Assembly: GCA_039714155.1 (NCBI GenBank)
Contig: JBDLJX010000001.1
Coordinates: forward strand, 89,233 to 153,232
Length of the DNA stretch: 64,000 bases
Source: SZUA-186 sp039714155
GTDB lineage: Bacteria > Pseudomonadota > Gammaproteobacteria > UBA9214
Reading direction: 5' to 3'
Positions within the stretch are counted from its first letter, which is position 1; every line of letters begins with the position of its first letter. This document shows positions 25,168 through 34,560 of this stretch, one piece after another. A model generated the notes under the pieces. It saw nothing but the letters and a program-made list of their open reading frames with translations. It was not told the DNA's origin and searched no databases. The translations under genes were made by a program, and so were the position numbers.

Positions 25168-26250
25168 TTGAACATGCAAAGTCGTACTTCCTCCGTATTC
25201 GAGGAAGAAGAATTAAAAGGTTTCTCACGCAGCATGGCCGAATTACAGTGGCTGTTGCTGATTCTTGCCGTTCTGTATTTCTTCATCCCGACCCGCCCGA
25301 TCAACAACACCGACACAGTGATCATCACCATGATCAGCTATGCCGGTTTCATCATGGCATTCCGTTATATGAATTTCCATGCCAGGGAAACCCGCTGGAA
25401 ACTGGCGATAGAAACCTGGGTCATGATTGCATTCATTACCCTGATTATCTGGCATACCGGGCTGGTGGAAAGCCCGTTGCTTAACCTTTACCTGCTGGTC
25501 ATCATTGCATGCGCCATTACCCTCGGCAAGGTCATGACCATACTCGAGGTTGTACTGATCGCCGTCTGCTACCTGTACATGGGATTCGAAACCTTTGCCG
25601 CCGACATATTTGCGCCGGCAACCTTCACCATCCTGATGGCAAAGTTCTCACCGTTCCTGCTGGTTGCCTATGTCACTTCCATGCTGGCCTCGGACATTCT
25701 GTTTGCCAAGAAAAAAACCACCATCCTCTCGCAGACGGATGAACTGACCGGGCTATTGAACATGCGTGCTTTCAGTACAATCCTGGACAAGGAGATCGCA
25801 GCGGCTGCACGTTATAACAACCCGTTCACCATTGTCATGATCGACGTGGACGGCCTGAAAGATGTCAATGACCGCTTCGGGCATACCACCGGCAGCCGGC
25901 TGGTAAAAGTGGTTGCCAACGCCATCAAGAACAGCGTCAGGAACTCCGATGTCCTGGCACGCTTTGGCGGCGACGAATTTATTGCCCTGATGACACATAC
26001 CACCACCGAGCATGCGCGCTACGCAGCCGAGCGTATCCGTGCCGCCATCGACAACAGCTCGTTCGACACGGACGGCCACCGCGTTGCGGCTACCGTCAGC
26101 ATCGGTATTGCCAGCTTCCCGGACTGTGTTGATGAAGCGAACAAGGTACTGGACAAGGCCGACGTCGCGCTCTACAAGAGCAAGAACACCGGCCGCAATC
26201 GTGTCACCTACTACGACGCCAGCCTTGAAGCCAGCCAGGTCTATGCCTGA
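25168..26250 (+). CDS. Membrane-bound diguanylate cyclase (GGDEF)
   Basis: Predicted to make cyclic di-GMP. The N-terminal half (about 25-185) is hydrophobic with roughly five to six membrane segments and no recognised sensor domain. The C-terminal GGDEF domain starts DELTGLLNMRAF near 192. It has the active-site motif RFGGDEF intact near 270, DVDGLKDVND for metal and substrate binding, and ends DKADVALYKSKNTGRNRV. No RxxD inhibitory-site motif stands out directly upstream of GGDEF. The start may be TTG 25168 (AGGAAG 10 nt upstream) or ATG 25174. It is monocistronic and converges with rnhB. Confidence 0.9.
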   Translation: MNMQSRTSSVFEEEELKGFSRSMAELQWLLLILAVLYFFIPTRPINNTDTVIITMISYAGFIMAFRYMNFHARETRWKLAIETWVMIAFITLIIWHTGLVESPLLNLYLLVIIACAITLGKVMTILEVVLIAVCYLYMGFETFAADIFAPATFTILMAKFSPFLLVAYVTSMLASDILFAKKKTTILSQTDELTGLLNMRAFSTILDKEIAAAARYNNPFTIVMIDVDGLKDVNDRFGHTTGSRLVKVVANAIKNSVRNSDVLARFGGDEFIALMTHTTTEHARYAAERIRAAIDNSSFDTDGHRVAATVSIGIASFPDCVDEANKVLDKADVALYKSKNTGRNRVTYYDASLEASQVYA

Positions 26251-26267
26251 GCTTCTTTTTTGCCCGG

Positions 26268-26864
26268 CTACTGCCCTTGCAGTAATTTTCTGACCGGCGC
26301 ATACGAGCGCCGGTGTATTGCCGTTACACCGAGACGCTGCAGCGCCTCAAGATGTGCGCGACTCGGATAGCCCTTGTGCTGCGCGAGACCATAACCCGGA
26401 TATTCTGCATCCATTACCAGCATCTCCCGGTCACGCGTGACCTTGGCAATGATCGATGCCGCACTGATAGCCGGCACCAGGCTGTCCCCCTTGATAATCG
26501 CGTCTGCCGGACAGGCCAGGGCCGGCAACCGGTTACCATCCACCATGGCATATTCTGCTGCCGGCAGCAGACCCGCTACTGCACGCTGCATGGCCAACAG
26601 GGTTGCCTGCAGGATATTCAGGCTGTCTATCTCCTCCACATCCGCTCGCCCGATCGACCACGCCAGCGCCTTGCCGGTGATTTCGCCATACAGCAGGTCA
26701 CGCCGTTTCTGTGAAAGTTTTTTCGAATCCCCCAGCCCGGTAACCGGCATATCGGGATCCAGAATAACGGCACCAGCGACCACCGGCCCGGCCAGTGGTC
26801 CGCGTCCGGCCTCATCGACACCGGCAAGCATGCGGGTACCGGCCCTGCTATACCATTCGTCCAT
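26268..26864 (-). CDS. rnhB: Ribonuclease HII
   Basis: Cleaves RNA in RNA-DNA hybrids and at single ribonucleotides. The 198-residue protein shows the acidic active site in LAGVDEAGRGPLAGPVVAGAV near 13-33 (D17, E18). LGDSKKLSQKRR, MVDGNRLP, GDSLVPAISAASIIAKVTRD and GYGLAQHKGYPS follow. It overlaps lpxB by 17 bp; the lpxB-rnhB-dnaE neighbourhood is conserved, though here a diguanylate cyclase gene is inserted before dnaE. Confidence 0.97.
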   Translation of the reverse strand: MDEWYSRAGTRMLAGVDEAGRGPLAGPVVAGAVILDPDMPVTGLGDSKKLSQKRRDLLYGEITGKALAWSIGRADVEEIDSLNILQATLLAMQRAVAGLLPAAEYAMVDGNRLPALACPADAIIKGDSLVPAISAASIIAKVTRDREMLVMDAEYPGYGLAQHKGYPSRAHLEALQRLGVTAIHRRSYAPVRKLLQGQ

Positions 26865-28020
26865 TCCGTCCTACCATATCCAGCACAATATCTGTAATCT
26901 GCCGGTTCGCATCACAGCGCAGCGACTCGTGCAACCGGGAGAAGATTCCGGCGAGTTCATCAACCCGTTGTGGATTGTTGATTAATTTCATGATTTCCCT
27001 GCCGAGGATTGCCGGTGCCACTTCGCCCTGAATGACCTCACGCACCAGCGGCTCGCCGGACAGCAGGTTTGGCAATGAAAACCAGCGTGTCTTTACCAGC
27101 CGCTTTGCCAGCTGGTAACTGAGTGGTGACAGGCGGTAGGCAACCACCATCGGCCGCTTCAGCAGCATACACTCGAGCGTTGCCGTCCCGGACGCCAGCA
27201 AGGCAGCGTCGCAGGCCGCCAGGGCTTCCAGCGACTTGCCATTCAGCAGGGTCATCGGCAGCGTGCAACGCAATCGCCGCAGGCGCCGTTCAAAGACATC
27301 CCGGCAGGCAGCATTGACAAATGGCACGACAAAACCGGTATCGATTCTGCGTTCATAACACCATTTGGCCGCCCGGATGAACGGGCCTGCAAGCCGCCTG
27401 ACCTCGTCCACCCGACTCCCCGGCAACAACGCCACCAGCTTGCCCCGGCCATCGATACCGAGATGCTGCCGCGCCAGCGCCGGGTCGACAGCATTTGCCA
27501 GCGTATCCGCCAGCGGGTGACCGACATAACGCACCGGAATATTATGCCGGCGATAAAACTCTTCCTCGAAGGGATACAGGGTCAACATGCAGTCAACACT
27601 GTCGGCTATCTTGCGCAGCCGGTAACGGCGCCAGGCCCAGACCGACGGACTGACATAGTGCATGGTCCTGATGCCCGCCCTTTTCAGATCCTTCTCCAGT
27701 GACAGGTTGAAATCAGGTGCATCGACGCCAATAAAAATATCCGGCGGCGTTGCCAGAAAATGCCGGCGCAGGTCACTGCGGACAGATACCAGCCCTGGCA
27801 GATGCCTGACGACATTGGTCAGGCCCATAACGGACAGTTTCTCCATCGGGTAAAGACTGAAGCAACCGGCCTCGGTCATGCGTGGACCACCAATACCCTC
27901 AAACACGACGTCCGGCACCTGCTCCCGGATAGCCTGTATCAGGCCTGCACCCAGGCGGTCGCCCGAGGCCTCGCCCGCCACAATGCCAATATGAAGAGGA
28001 TGACCGCTCATTACAGACAA
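26848..28020 (-). CDS. lpxB: Lipid-A-disaccharide synthase
   Basis: Inverting glycosyltransferase joining UDP-diacylglucosamine and lipid X to make the lipid A disaccharide at the inner membrane. The 390-residue protein has IVAGEASGDRLGAGLI near 13-28, FEGIGGPRMTEAG, IGVDAPDFNLSLEKDLK, HYVSPSVWAWRRYR, VGHPLAD and LLPGSRVDEVRRL, all LpxB hallmarks. It starts 6 bp after lpxA ends. Confidence 0.97.
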   Translation of the reverse strand: MSVMSGHPLHIGIVAGEASGDRLGAGLIQAIREQVPDVVFEGIGGPRMTEAGCFSLYPMEKLSVMGLTNVVRHLPGLVSVRSDLRRHFLATPPDIFIGVDAPDFNLSLEKDLKRAGIRTMHYVSPSVWAWRRYRLRKIADSVDCMLTLYPFEEEFYRRHNIPVRYVGHPLADTLANAVDPALARQHLGIDGRGKLVALLPGSRVDEVRRLAGPFIRAAKWCYERRIDTGFVVPFVNAACRDVFERRLRRLRCTLPMTLLNGKSLEALAACDAALLASGTATLECMLLKRPMVVAYRLSPLSYQLAKRLVKTRWFSLPNLLSGEPLVREVIQGEVAPAILGREIMKLINNPQRVDELAGIFSRLHESLRCDANRQITDIVLDMVGRNGRMV

Positions 28021-28026
28021 GCCCCG

Positions 28027-28797
28027 CTAACGGATTATTCCGCGGCGGTGCTGCTCCAGAAAGCTGACCAGCACCTGCAAGTGTATGTCCGAAGCAGACT
28101 GTTCACGCAGCTGGTCAAGAATTTTCTCCGGCGAATTCTCCGAGCGATACAATACCCGGTAGGCCTGCTGCAGGTGATTCAGTTCATCTTCCGAGAACCC
28201 GTGTCGTTTCAGCCCCTCCTTGTTCAGACCACGGGCACGTGCCGGGTTACCGGAAACCGTCATGTAAGGTGGAATGTCCTTGCCGATAACACTGCCGAAT
28301 GCAGAAAACACATAGGCGCCAATGACGCAGAACTGGTGCACCAGTGTATAACCGCCAAGTGTCACATGGTCTTCAACGCTGACATGCCCGGCCAGCGATG
28401 CGCCATTGGCAAAGGTTGTATCATTGCCGACCTGGCAATCATGTGCGATATGCGCCGAGGCCATGATCCAGTTGTGGTTGCCCAGCCGGGTCACACCAGC
28501 GCCGGCACCGGTACCACGGTTGATGCTGACATATTCACGGATGACATTGCCGTCACCGATTTCGAGGGCGCTGTCTTCGCCCCGGTATTTCTTGTCCTGT
28601 GAAACATCGCCGATCGAGGCAAACTGGTGAATCCGGTTTTCGGCGCCAATCCGGGTTGGCCCGTTAATAACGACATGTGGACCGACCCGGCTACCCGGCC
28701 CGATTACGACGTTTGGCCCGATGACGCTAAACGGCCCGACATGAACATCATCGGCAATTTCGGCAGCGCTATCGACAACTGCCCGTTGGTCGATCAA
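28027..28797 (-). CDS. lpxA: UDP-N-acetylglucosamine acyltransferase LpxA
   Basis: First lipid A enzyme, moving a hydroxyacyl chain from ACP to UDP-GlcNAc. The 256-residue protein is a left-handed beta-helix with hexapeptide repeats (VGPFSVIGPNVVIGPGSRVG), the catalytic-site AHIAHDC motif near 115-121, and a helical C-terminal domain (NKEGLKRHGFS). Its start overlaps the end of fabZ by 4 bp, in the usual lpxD-fabZ-lpxA-lpxB order. Confidence 0.98.
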   Translation of the reverse strand: MIDQRAVVDSAAEIADDVHVGPFSVIGPNVVIGPGSRVGPHVVINGPTRIGAENRIHQFASIGDVSQDKKYRGEDSALEIGDGNVIREYVSINRGTGAGAGVTRLGNHNWIMASAHIAHDCQVGNDTTFANGASLAGHVSVEDHVTLGGYTLVHQFCVIGAYVFSAFGSVIGKDIPPYMTVSGNPARARGLNKEGLKRHGFSEDELNHLQQAYRVLYRSENSPEKILDQLREQSASDIHLQVLVSFLEQHRRGIIR

Positions 28798-29234
28798 GTG
28801 TCGATATCCCGTTCAGTGCACATGATCTCGGCACAGGCGACGACCTTGCCATCAACACTGGCATTGCAATCAAACAACCAGAGACCCCGCCGGGTGCGTA
28901 ACAGCTTTACCTTGAGCACCAGCTGATCACCCGGCTCAACCGGTTGCTTGAAACGGACCTTGTTCATGCCAACCAGGAAGTAAAGTGTCTCCCGTTCAGC
29001 CGTCTGCTCCAGCGTACGGAAGGCCAGCAGACCGGTTGCCTGTGCCATGGCCTCCAGGATCAGGACACCCGGCATGACAGGCCGCTGCGGGAAGTGCCCC
29101 TGGAAGAAGGGTTCATTGAACGTGACGTTCTTGATGCCGGTCAGTGATTCACCCTTGTTGAATTCAGTCACCCGATCTATCAGCAGGAACGGATAACGAT
29201 GGGGTAAATGATGCAGTATCTGGTTTATATCCAT
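28794..29234 (-). CDS. fabZ: (3R)-hydroxyacyl-ACP dehydratase FabZ
   Basis: Dehydrates hydroxyacyl-ACP in fatty-acid elongation. The 146-residue hot-dog-fold protein has PHRYPFLLIDRV near 11-22 and the catalytic pair H47 and E61 in GHFPQRPVMPGVLILEAMAQ. It lies between lpxD and lpxA, which compete with it for the same hydroxyacyl-ACP pool; the clustering is conserved. Confidence 0.98.
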   Translation of the reverse strand: MDINQILHHLPHRYPFLLIDRVTEFNKGESLTGIKNVTFNEPFFQGHFPQRPVMPGVLILEAMAQATGLLAFRTLEQTAERETLYFLVGMNKVRFKQPVEPGDQLVLKVKLLRTRRGLWLFDCNASVDGKVVACAEIMCTERDIDT

Positions 29235-29281
29235 AGGTTCAGCTTGCGCTCACATGGTTTCTGTTTATCGTGGGCAGACAG

Positions 29282-30301
29282 TCATCCGTCAGCGGATTTC
29301 CGTTCCAGCGCCTGCAGCCGCCTGGCCAGTTCATCCAGCTGCCGCAGGCGTGCCGTATTCCTGCACCAGGCAGTACTCTCCTGGGCTGACAGACCTGAAG
29401 AGTATACACCCGGCTGGTCGATGGATTGGGTCACCATGGTCATACCGGTGACCGTGACATGATCGGTAATCTCGAGATGTCCGACGATGCCGACGCCGCC
29501 GCCGATCATGCAGTGTTTGCCAATGCGCGCGCTGCCGGATATGCCGACGCAGCCCGCGATCACGGTATGTGCGCCGATATGGACGTTGTGGGCAACCTGG
29601 ATCTGGTTATCCAGCCTGACACCGTCCTCGATGACCGTATCATCCAGCGCGCCGCGGTCAATCGTGGTATTCGCCCCGATTTCGACATCATTGCCGATGC
29701 TGACACCGCCCAACTGCGGCACTTTCAGCCACCGCCCGTCTTCCCGTGCATGCCCGAAACCATCACTGCCAATCACCGCACCCGGATGGATCATGACCCG
29801 CGCGCCGATACGAATGGCGTGTCTGATAACAACATTGGGATACAACACAGTACCGGCGCCAAGTACACTGCCCTCGCCGACAACACAACCGGCAGCCAGC
29901 TGCACACCGGCGCCAATATCCACCCCGTCCGCCAGCACACAGTTGGGCCCGATCCAGGCAGATGCATCAATGCGGCAATCTTCACCGATGACTGTCGCTG
30001 GATGAACACCCTGTTCTGGTGGTACCGGCGGACTGATCAGTGTGGCCGCCCTGGCAAAGGCAGCATAGGGATTGGCAACGACCAGCACTGCACCCGGTGC
30101 TTGCCCGGCATAATCGGCCTGCAGGATAATTGCGCTGGCACGGGTCGTGGCAAGGTATTTGCGGTACCTGGCGTTGGCAAGGAAACTGAGCGCTCCCTCA
30201 CCGGCCTGCTCAAGCGACCCTACAGATGTGATCAGGCAGTCAGGATCACCACGCAGTTCGGCACCGATCCTGTTTGCCAGTAGCCCGAGTGCAAGCCCCA
30301 T
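29282..30301 (-). CDS. lpxD: UDP-3-O-(3-hydroxyacyl)glucosamine N-acyltransferase LpxD
   Basis: Adds the N-linked acyl chain in lipid A synthesis. The 339-residue protein has an N-terminal UDP-binding domain (GSLEQAGEGALSFLANARY) and a hexapeptide-repeat beta-helix with HPATVIGEDCRI, VMIHPGAVIGSDGFGHA (the GFG/H acyl-site signature) and QIQVAHNVHIGAHTVIAGC. A C-terminal helix with RLRQLDELARRLQALE closes it. It is between skp and fabZ. Confidence 0.97.
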   Translation of the reverse strand: MGLALGLLANRIGAELRGDPDCLITSVGSLEQAGEGALSFLANARYRKYLATTRASAIILQADYAGQAPGAVLVVANPYAAFARAATLISPPVPPEQGVHPATVIGEDCRIDASAWIGPNCVLADGVDIGAGVQLAAGCVVGEGSVLGAGTVLYPNVVIRHAIRIGARVMIHPGAVIGSDGFGHAREDGRWLKVPQLGGVSIGNDVEIGANTTIDRGALDDTVIEDGVRLDNQIQVAHNVHIGAHTVIAGCVGISGSARIGKHCMIGGGVGIVGHLEITDHVTVTGMTMVTQSIDQPGVYSSGLSAQESTAWCRNTARLRQLDELARRLQALERKSADG

Positions 30302-30339
30302 GCCATGAATTATTTCAAAGGAATAATATGCTTGTTAGA

Positions 30340-30873
30340 TTATTTGTGATTCCTGACGAGCATCTTCAGGATATCGTCGGTAATGTCGGCACGCTCGCTG
30401 GCATACACCACGCCCTGGCTCAGGATCAGGTCGTATTTCTGTTCCTTCGAAAATGTGTCTATGGCTTTAGACAAGTCACGCTGAACATTTGCCAGTACCT
30501 CGTTACGGCGGATATTCAGGTCATCCCCGAATTCCTCCTGCGAGCGCTTCAGGTCCCGGCGCATGGACAGGATTTCCCGTTCCAGCTTGCTGTTCTCTGA
30601 TTCGCTCATCACGGCACTGTCCCGCGCCAGGCGTTCCTCCTGTTTGCGAATCTTGCTCTGCAGTTCCACCAATTCCTTCTCGCGGGGTGAAAACTCGGCT
30701 TCAATCTTGCTTTGCGCCTCCTTTACCTGTGGCGCACTCTCCATAAGTTTGGCGGCATCCACAAAACCAACCTTCATCTCGGCAACCACGGTACCGGAAA
30801 ACAGTATGGCTGAGGCCAGCAGCACGGTAGCCAGCTGCGATATTTTAGGTATGTTCAAGATAGTTCTCCACAT
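30340..30873 (-). CDS. skp: Periplasmic chaperone Skp/OmpH family
   Basis: Periplasmic chaperone for outer-membrane beta-barrel proteins. The 177-residue precursor has a signal peptide with the cleavage region SGTVVA-EMKVGF near 31. The mature protein begins VGFVDAAKLMESAPQVKEAQSKI, then a long charged coiled-coil arm (about 65-130) forms the tentacle. It ends QKYDLILSQGVVYASERADIT. It is directly downstream of bamA (8 bp), as is usual. Confidence 0.92.
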   Translation of the reverse strand: MWRTILNIPKISQLATVLLASAILFSGTVVAEMKVGFVDAAKLMESAPQVKEAQSKIEAEFSPREKELVELQSKIRKQEERLARDSAVMSESENSKLEREILSMRRDLKRSQEEFGDDLNIRRNEVLANVQRDLSKAIDTFSKEQKYDLILSQGVVYASERADITDDILKMLVRNHK

Positions 30874-30881
30874 TGTCTGTT

Positions 30882-33170
30882 TTAGAATAATGATCCGAAG
30901 GTAAACTGGAAGTTCTGTACGTCGTCCTTGCCCTCGTCATTTAGCGGGTAAGCAAGACTGATTGCCAGCGGGCCCATCGGCGACAGCCAGAGACCCCCGA
31001 TACCGACAGAATAGCGCAAATCACTGGTTTTAAAGGTATCGTAATTCTCGTAGACATTACCAATATCAAAGAATGCGCTCATGCGATACGAAGTGCTTGC
31101 CTCCAGAAACGGGATCGGGAAGACCAGCTCGGTACTGCCGACGAGCTTCATACTGCCGCCGATCGGGTTACCCCTCGAGTCGCGCGGGCCCAGGGTGTTG
31201 TCTTCGAAACCGCGCACCGAACGCACGCCACCGGCAAAGTAATTCTCGAAAAACGGTAATTCATCATAGTCCCCGTAGCCATCACCATACCCCACATCCG
31301 CTTTCATCGACAGAGTCAGGTTCTTGGTCAGCGGCACATAGCGCTGCTGCCGGTAACCCAGCTTGTAATATTCCAACCCCGACCGTGGCACGGCCGCTTC
31401 CACAGTAAAGCGCTGCAGACCACCCTGGTCAGCAAAGATCGCCCTGTTGGTGGTATCGTGGCTCCAGCTGCCGGTCAAACGTACGGAATTGTACTGGTCA
31501 CCGTGGTCATCGATAAACTCCTTCACCTCCTTCGGAGAATTCGAGGTCTTTTTCAGCTTCAGATTTTCGTACTCGGTATTGAGCCGAACGGTATCGTATT
31601 CGTTGATCGGGATACCGAAGCTGATATTTGCGCCAAAGGCGTCTGTCGTGTAATCGGACAGGTTGGCCTCCTCGGCATCTGTCTGACGGAAAAACGCGCC
31701 AAAACCGCGACTGACACCATCGATGGTGTAATACGGGTTCGTGTAATTGAAGCTGTAGACGGTATTTACATTACTGTTGTTGAATGAAAAGCTGATGCGT
31801 TTGCCACTACCCAGGAAATTATCCTGACTGACGCTGGCATTGAAAAGCAGGCCGGATGTCTGCGAAAAACCGAGGCCGGCAGTGATGTTGCCGGAGGATG
31901 TCTCGGTCACCGAGTAATTAATATCCACCTGGTCGGTGGTACCGGGAACAGTGGGTGTCTCGACGTTAACATCCTCGAAGAACCCGAGACGCTGCAAACG
32001 GGTCCGTGACCGTTCCACCTTGCTGGCCGAGAACCAGCCGGCTTCCATTTGCCGCATTTCCCGACGCAACACTTCGTCACGCGTCGAGACATTACCGGAG
32101 ACATTGACGCGGCGTACATACACCCGGTCGCCCGGATCAATGAAGAACGCCAGCGACACCTCGTTGGTTTCATCATCCAGCTCCGGCACGGTATTCACAT
32201 TGGCAAAGGCATAACCCTGATCACCCAGTTTCTCGCTGATCCGGTCAACAGCCTCGGTCACCCGCTTGCGCGAAAATACGTCATCAGGATTGATCCGTAC
32301 CAGCGGGAACAGCTCCTCAGGCTCCACTACCAGATCGCCGGACAGGGTCACTTCACGGATCCGGTACTGCTCACCCTCGGCAATATTGATGGTGATGTAG
32401 ATGTCCTTCTTGTCCGCTGTTATGGATACCTGGGTAGAGGTGATATTGAAATTCAGGTAACCGCGATCCAGGTAGAATGAGCGCAGAATCTCGAGATCAG
32501 CCGCGAGTTTCTGCTTGGAGTACTGGTCGCTCTTGGTCACGAACGAGAAGATGTTCGGCGGTTCAAGCGAAAAATCATCGGTCAGTTCCTTGTCAGGAAA
32601 CTGATGATTGCCAACGATATTGATCTGCTTGATACGCGCTACCTGGCCCTCGGAAATATCAATCAGGATACCGACCCGGTTTCTTTCCAGTGGCGTTACG
32701 GTGGTGTTGATCTTGACGGAGTATTTGCCACGACTGAAATACTGGCGCTGCAGTTCCTGTTCCACCTTGTCCAGCAAGGAACGGTCAAACACCCGACCTT
32801 CCGCGAGCCCGATTTGCTTGAGACCGTCCAGTAGCGCCTCGGTCTCCAGGTCCTGGTTACCGGTAATCTCGATGCTGCTGACGGCCGCACGCTCCGTAAC
32901 ATTAACGACCAGTACATTGCCATCGCGTTCCAGATTGATATCGCTAAAGAAGCCGGTCTTGAACAGCGCCCGCATGGCCTCTTCCGATGACTCAGTGGTC
33001 AGATAATCACCGACCTTTACCGGCAGGTAATTGAAGACCGTACCCGCCGATATGCGTTGCAGGCCATCGACCCGGATATCAGCCACTTCGAAGGTCTCGA
33101 ACGCCTGCACCGGCGCAAACACAAGACCGAGTATCAATATAAGAAGGATGCTTCGCATCAATGTATGCAC
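30882..33170 (-). CDS. bamA: Outer membrane protein assembly factor BamA
   Basis: Central beta-barrel subunit of the machine that inserts outer-membrane proteins. The 762-residue precursor starts with a signal peptide ending FAPVQA, followed by five POTRA domains (about 25-420; first FEVADIRVDGLQRISAGTVFNYLPVKVGD). The barrel begins after GLGFSQTSGLLFNASVSQDN and ends in the aromatic QFTFGSLF. The VRGF motif of the barrel loop is present (FAGGVRSVRGFEDNTLGPRD). The terminal phenylalanine is conserved. It lies between rseP and skp. Confidence 0.97.
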   Translation of the reverse strand: MHTLMRSILLILILGLVFAPVQAFETFEVADIRVDGLQRISAGTVFNYLPVKVGDYLTTESSEEAMRALFKTGFFSDINLERDGNVLVVNVTERAAVSSIEITGNQDLETEALLDGLKQIGLAEGRVFDRSLLDKVEQELQRQYFSRGKYSVKINTTVTPLERNRVGILIDISEGQVARIKQINIVGNHQFPDKELTDDFSLEPPNIFSFVTKSDQYSKQKLAADLEILRSFYLDRGYLNFNITSTQVSITADKKDIYITINIAEGEQYRIREVTLSGDLVVEPEELFPLVRINPDDVFSRKRVTEAVDRISEKLGDQGYAFANVNTVPELDDETNEVSLAFFIDPGDRVYVRRVNVSGNVSTRDEVLRREMRQMEAGWFSASKVERSRTRLQRLGFFEDVNVETPTVPGTTDQVDINYSVTETSSGNITAGLGFSQTSGLLFNASVSQDNFLGSGKRISFSFNNSNVNTVYSFNYTNPYYTIDGVSRGFGAFFRQTDAEEANLSDYTTDAFGANISFGIPINEYDTVRLNTEYENLKLKKTSNSPKEVKEFIDDHGDQYNSVRLTGSWSHDTTNRAIFADQGGLQRFTVEAAVPRSGLEYYKLGYRQQRYVPLTKNLTLSMKADVGYGDGYGDYDELPFFENYFAGGVRSVRGFEDNTLGPRDSRGNPIGGSMKLVGSTELVFPIPFLEASTSYRMSAFFDIGNVYENYDTFKTSDLRYSVGIGGLWLSPMGPLAISLAYPLNDEGKDDVQNFQFTFGSLF

Positions 33171-33189
33171 TTGTCGAACATGTTACCGT

Positions 33190-34560
33190 TTAGCCGAACA
33201 ACCGGGTCAGATCGTTATAAAATGCCAGTGTCATCAACATCAGCAGCATGACGATCCCGATACGCTGACCAACTAGCTGTGCAGCTTCGGAAACAGGACT
33301 CCCCTTGACCAGTTCAAGAAGGTAATACAACAGGTGCCCGCCATCCAGAATCGGGATTGGCAACAGGTTCAGCACACCCAGGCTGACACTGACAATTGCC
33401 ATAAAACCGAGGAATGCAGCCAGGCCAGTAACCGCTGTCTGGCCGGCATACCTGGCAATACTGATTGGCCCACTCAGGTTTTCAATCGATGCCTTGCCGG
33501 TCACCATTTTCCATAATATTTGCAACGTCAGGGCCGACATTTCCCAGGTCTTTCCCAGCGCAACCGGTATGGCTTCAAGCGGGCCGTAGCGAACAACGAC
33601 GCGCATTGTATCATGCTGCCCGGTCGCGGAAAGTCGCACGTAAGCACCGATACGACCGAAAGATTCTCCGCCTTCCGCAACCGCATCGGGGGTCAGCTCC
33701 AGCCGCACCGGCGTGCCATCGCGGTCCACCTCTACCTCGATGGTTTCTCCTGGACGGGCCCGCACATACTCGACCAACTGGCCCCAGTCTGCGATAGCTG
33801 TGCCGTCGGCACTGATTACCTGGTCACCACTGCGCATGCCGGCCCGTTCGCCGGGACCACCGTCAACCAGTCGCTCGATAATTGCCGGATAGGCCGGCCG
33901 CCACGGTTTCAGGCCAAAATTCTCCAGCAGGCCACCCTTGCCCAGCAACCGGCCGGATTCGTCCAGCACCACCTGCAGGTTTCTGCCGGCGCCGGCCTCG
34001 TCCTGTACCTGCACCTGGAACGACATGTTTTCGGTCAAACCGGCATCCAGCAGGGCCAGCACCGCGGTTTCCCAGCTGGGTGTATCCCTGCCATCGACAG
34101 CAAGAATTTCGTCACCGGAGCGGAAACCCGCCTGCTCGGCATAACTTGCCGGGATGACCTCGCCAACCACCGGGCGCAAACCCGGCACGCCGCTGACAAA
34201 CATGACCCAGTAGGCAAGAATGGCAAAGACAAAATTGAACAGCGGCCCCGCTACCACCACCGATATCCGTGTCGACAGGGGCTGGCGGTTAAATGCCCGG
34301 TCACGTTCCGCCTCGGCAACCTCCCCGTCGCGCTCATCCAGCATCTTCACATAACCACCCAGCGGAATGGCGGCCAGCACCAGCTCGGTATTATCGGCGC
34401 CAAAACGCCAGCTCCACAGCGGCTGACCAAAACCGATCGAGAACCGCAACACCTTGACACCGAGTTTCCTTGCCACCCAGAAATGACCAAACTCGTGCAC
34501 GGTCACGAGTACGCCGATGGCAACAAGAAATGCAACAGTAGATATCAGGAAACTGCTCAT
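33190..34560 (-). CDS. rseP: Site-2 RIP metalloprotease RseP
   Basis: Inner-membrane zinc protease that cleaves anti-sigma factors such as RseA during envelope stress. The 456-residue protein has the zinc motif HEFGH at 22-26 in the first membrane helix. Two PDZ domains lie between (GFRSGDEILAVDG, GMRSGDQVISADG), and the second active-site motif NLLPIPILDGGHLLYYLLE is near the C-terminus. Its start overlaps the dxr end by 4 bp in the uppS-cdsA-dxr-rseP-bamA block. Confidence 0.97.
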   Translation of the reverse strand: MSSFLISTVAFLVAIGVLVTVHEFGHFWVARKLGVKVLRFSIGFGQPLWSWRFGADNTELVLAAIPLGGYVKMLDERDGEVAEAERDRAFNRQPLSTRISVVVAGPLFNFVFAILAYWVMFVSGVPGLRPVVGEVIPASYAEQAGFRSGDEILAVDGRDTPSWETAVLALLDAGLTENMSFQVQVQDEAGAGRNLQVVLDESGRLLGKGGLLENFGLKPWRPAYPAIIERLVDGGPGERAGMRSGDQVISADGTAIADWGQLVEYVRARPGETIEVEVDRDGTPVRLELTPDAVAEGGESFGRIGAYVRLSATGQHDTMRVVVRYGPLEAIPVALGKTWEMSALTLQILWKMVTGKASIENLSGPISIARYAGQTAVTGLAAFLGFMAIVSVSLGVLNLLPIPILDGGHLLYYLLELVKGSPVSEAAQLVGQRIGIVMLLMLMTLAFYNDLTRLFG

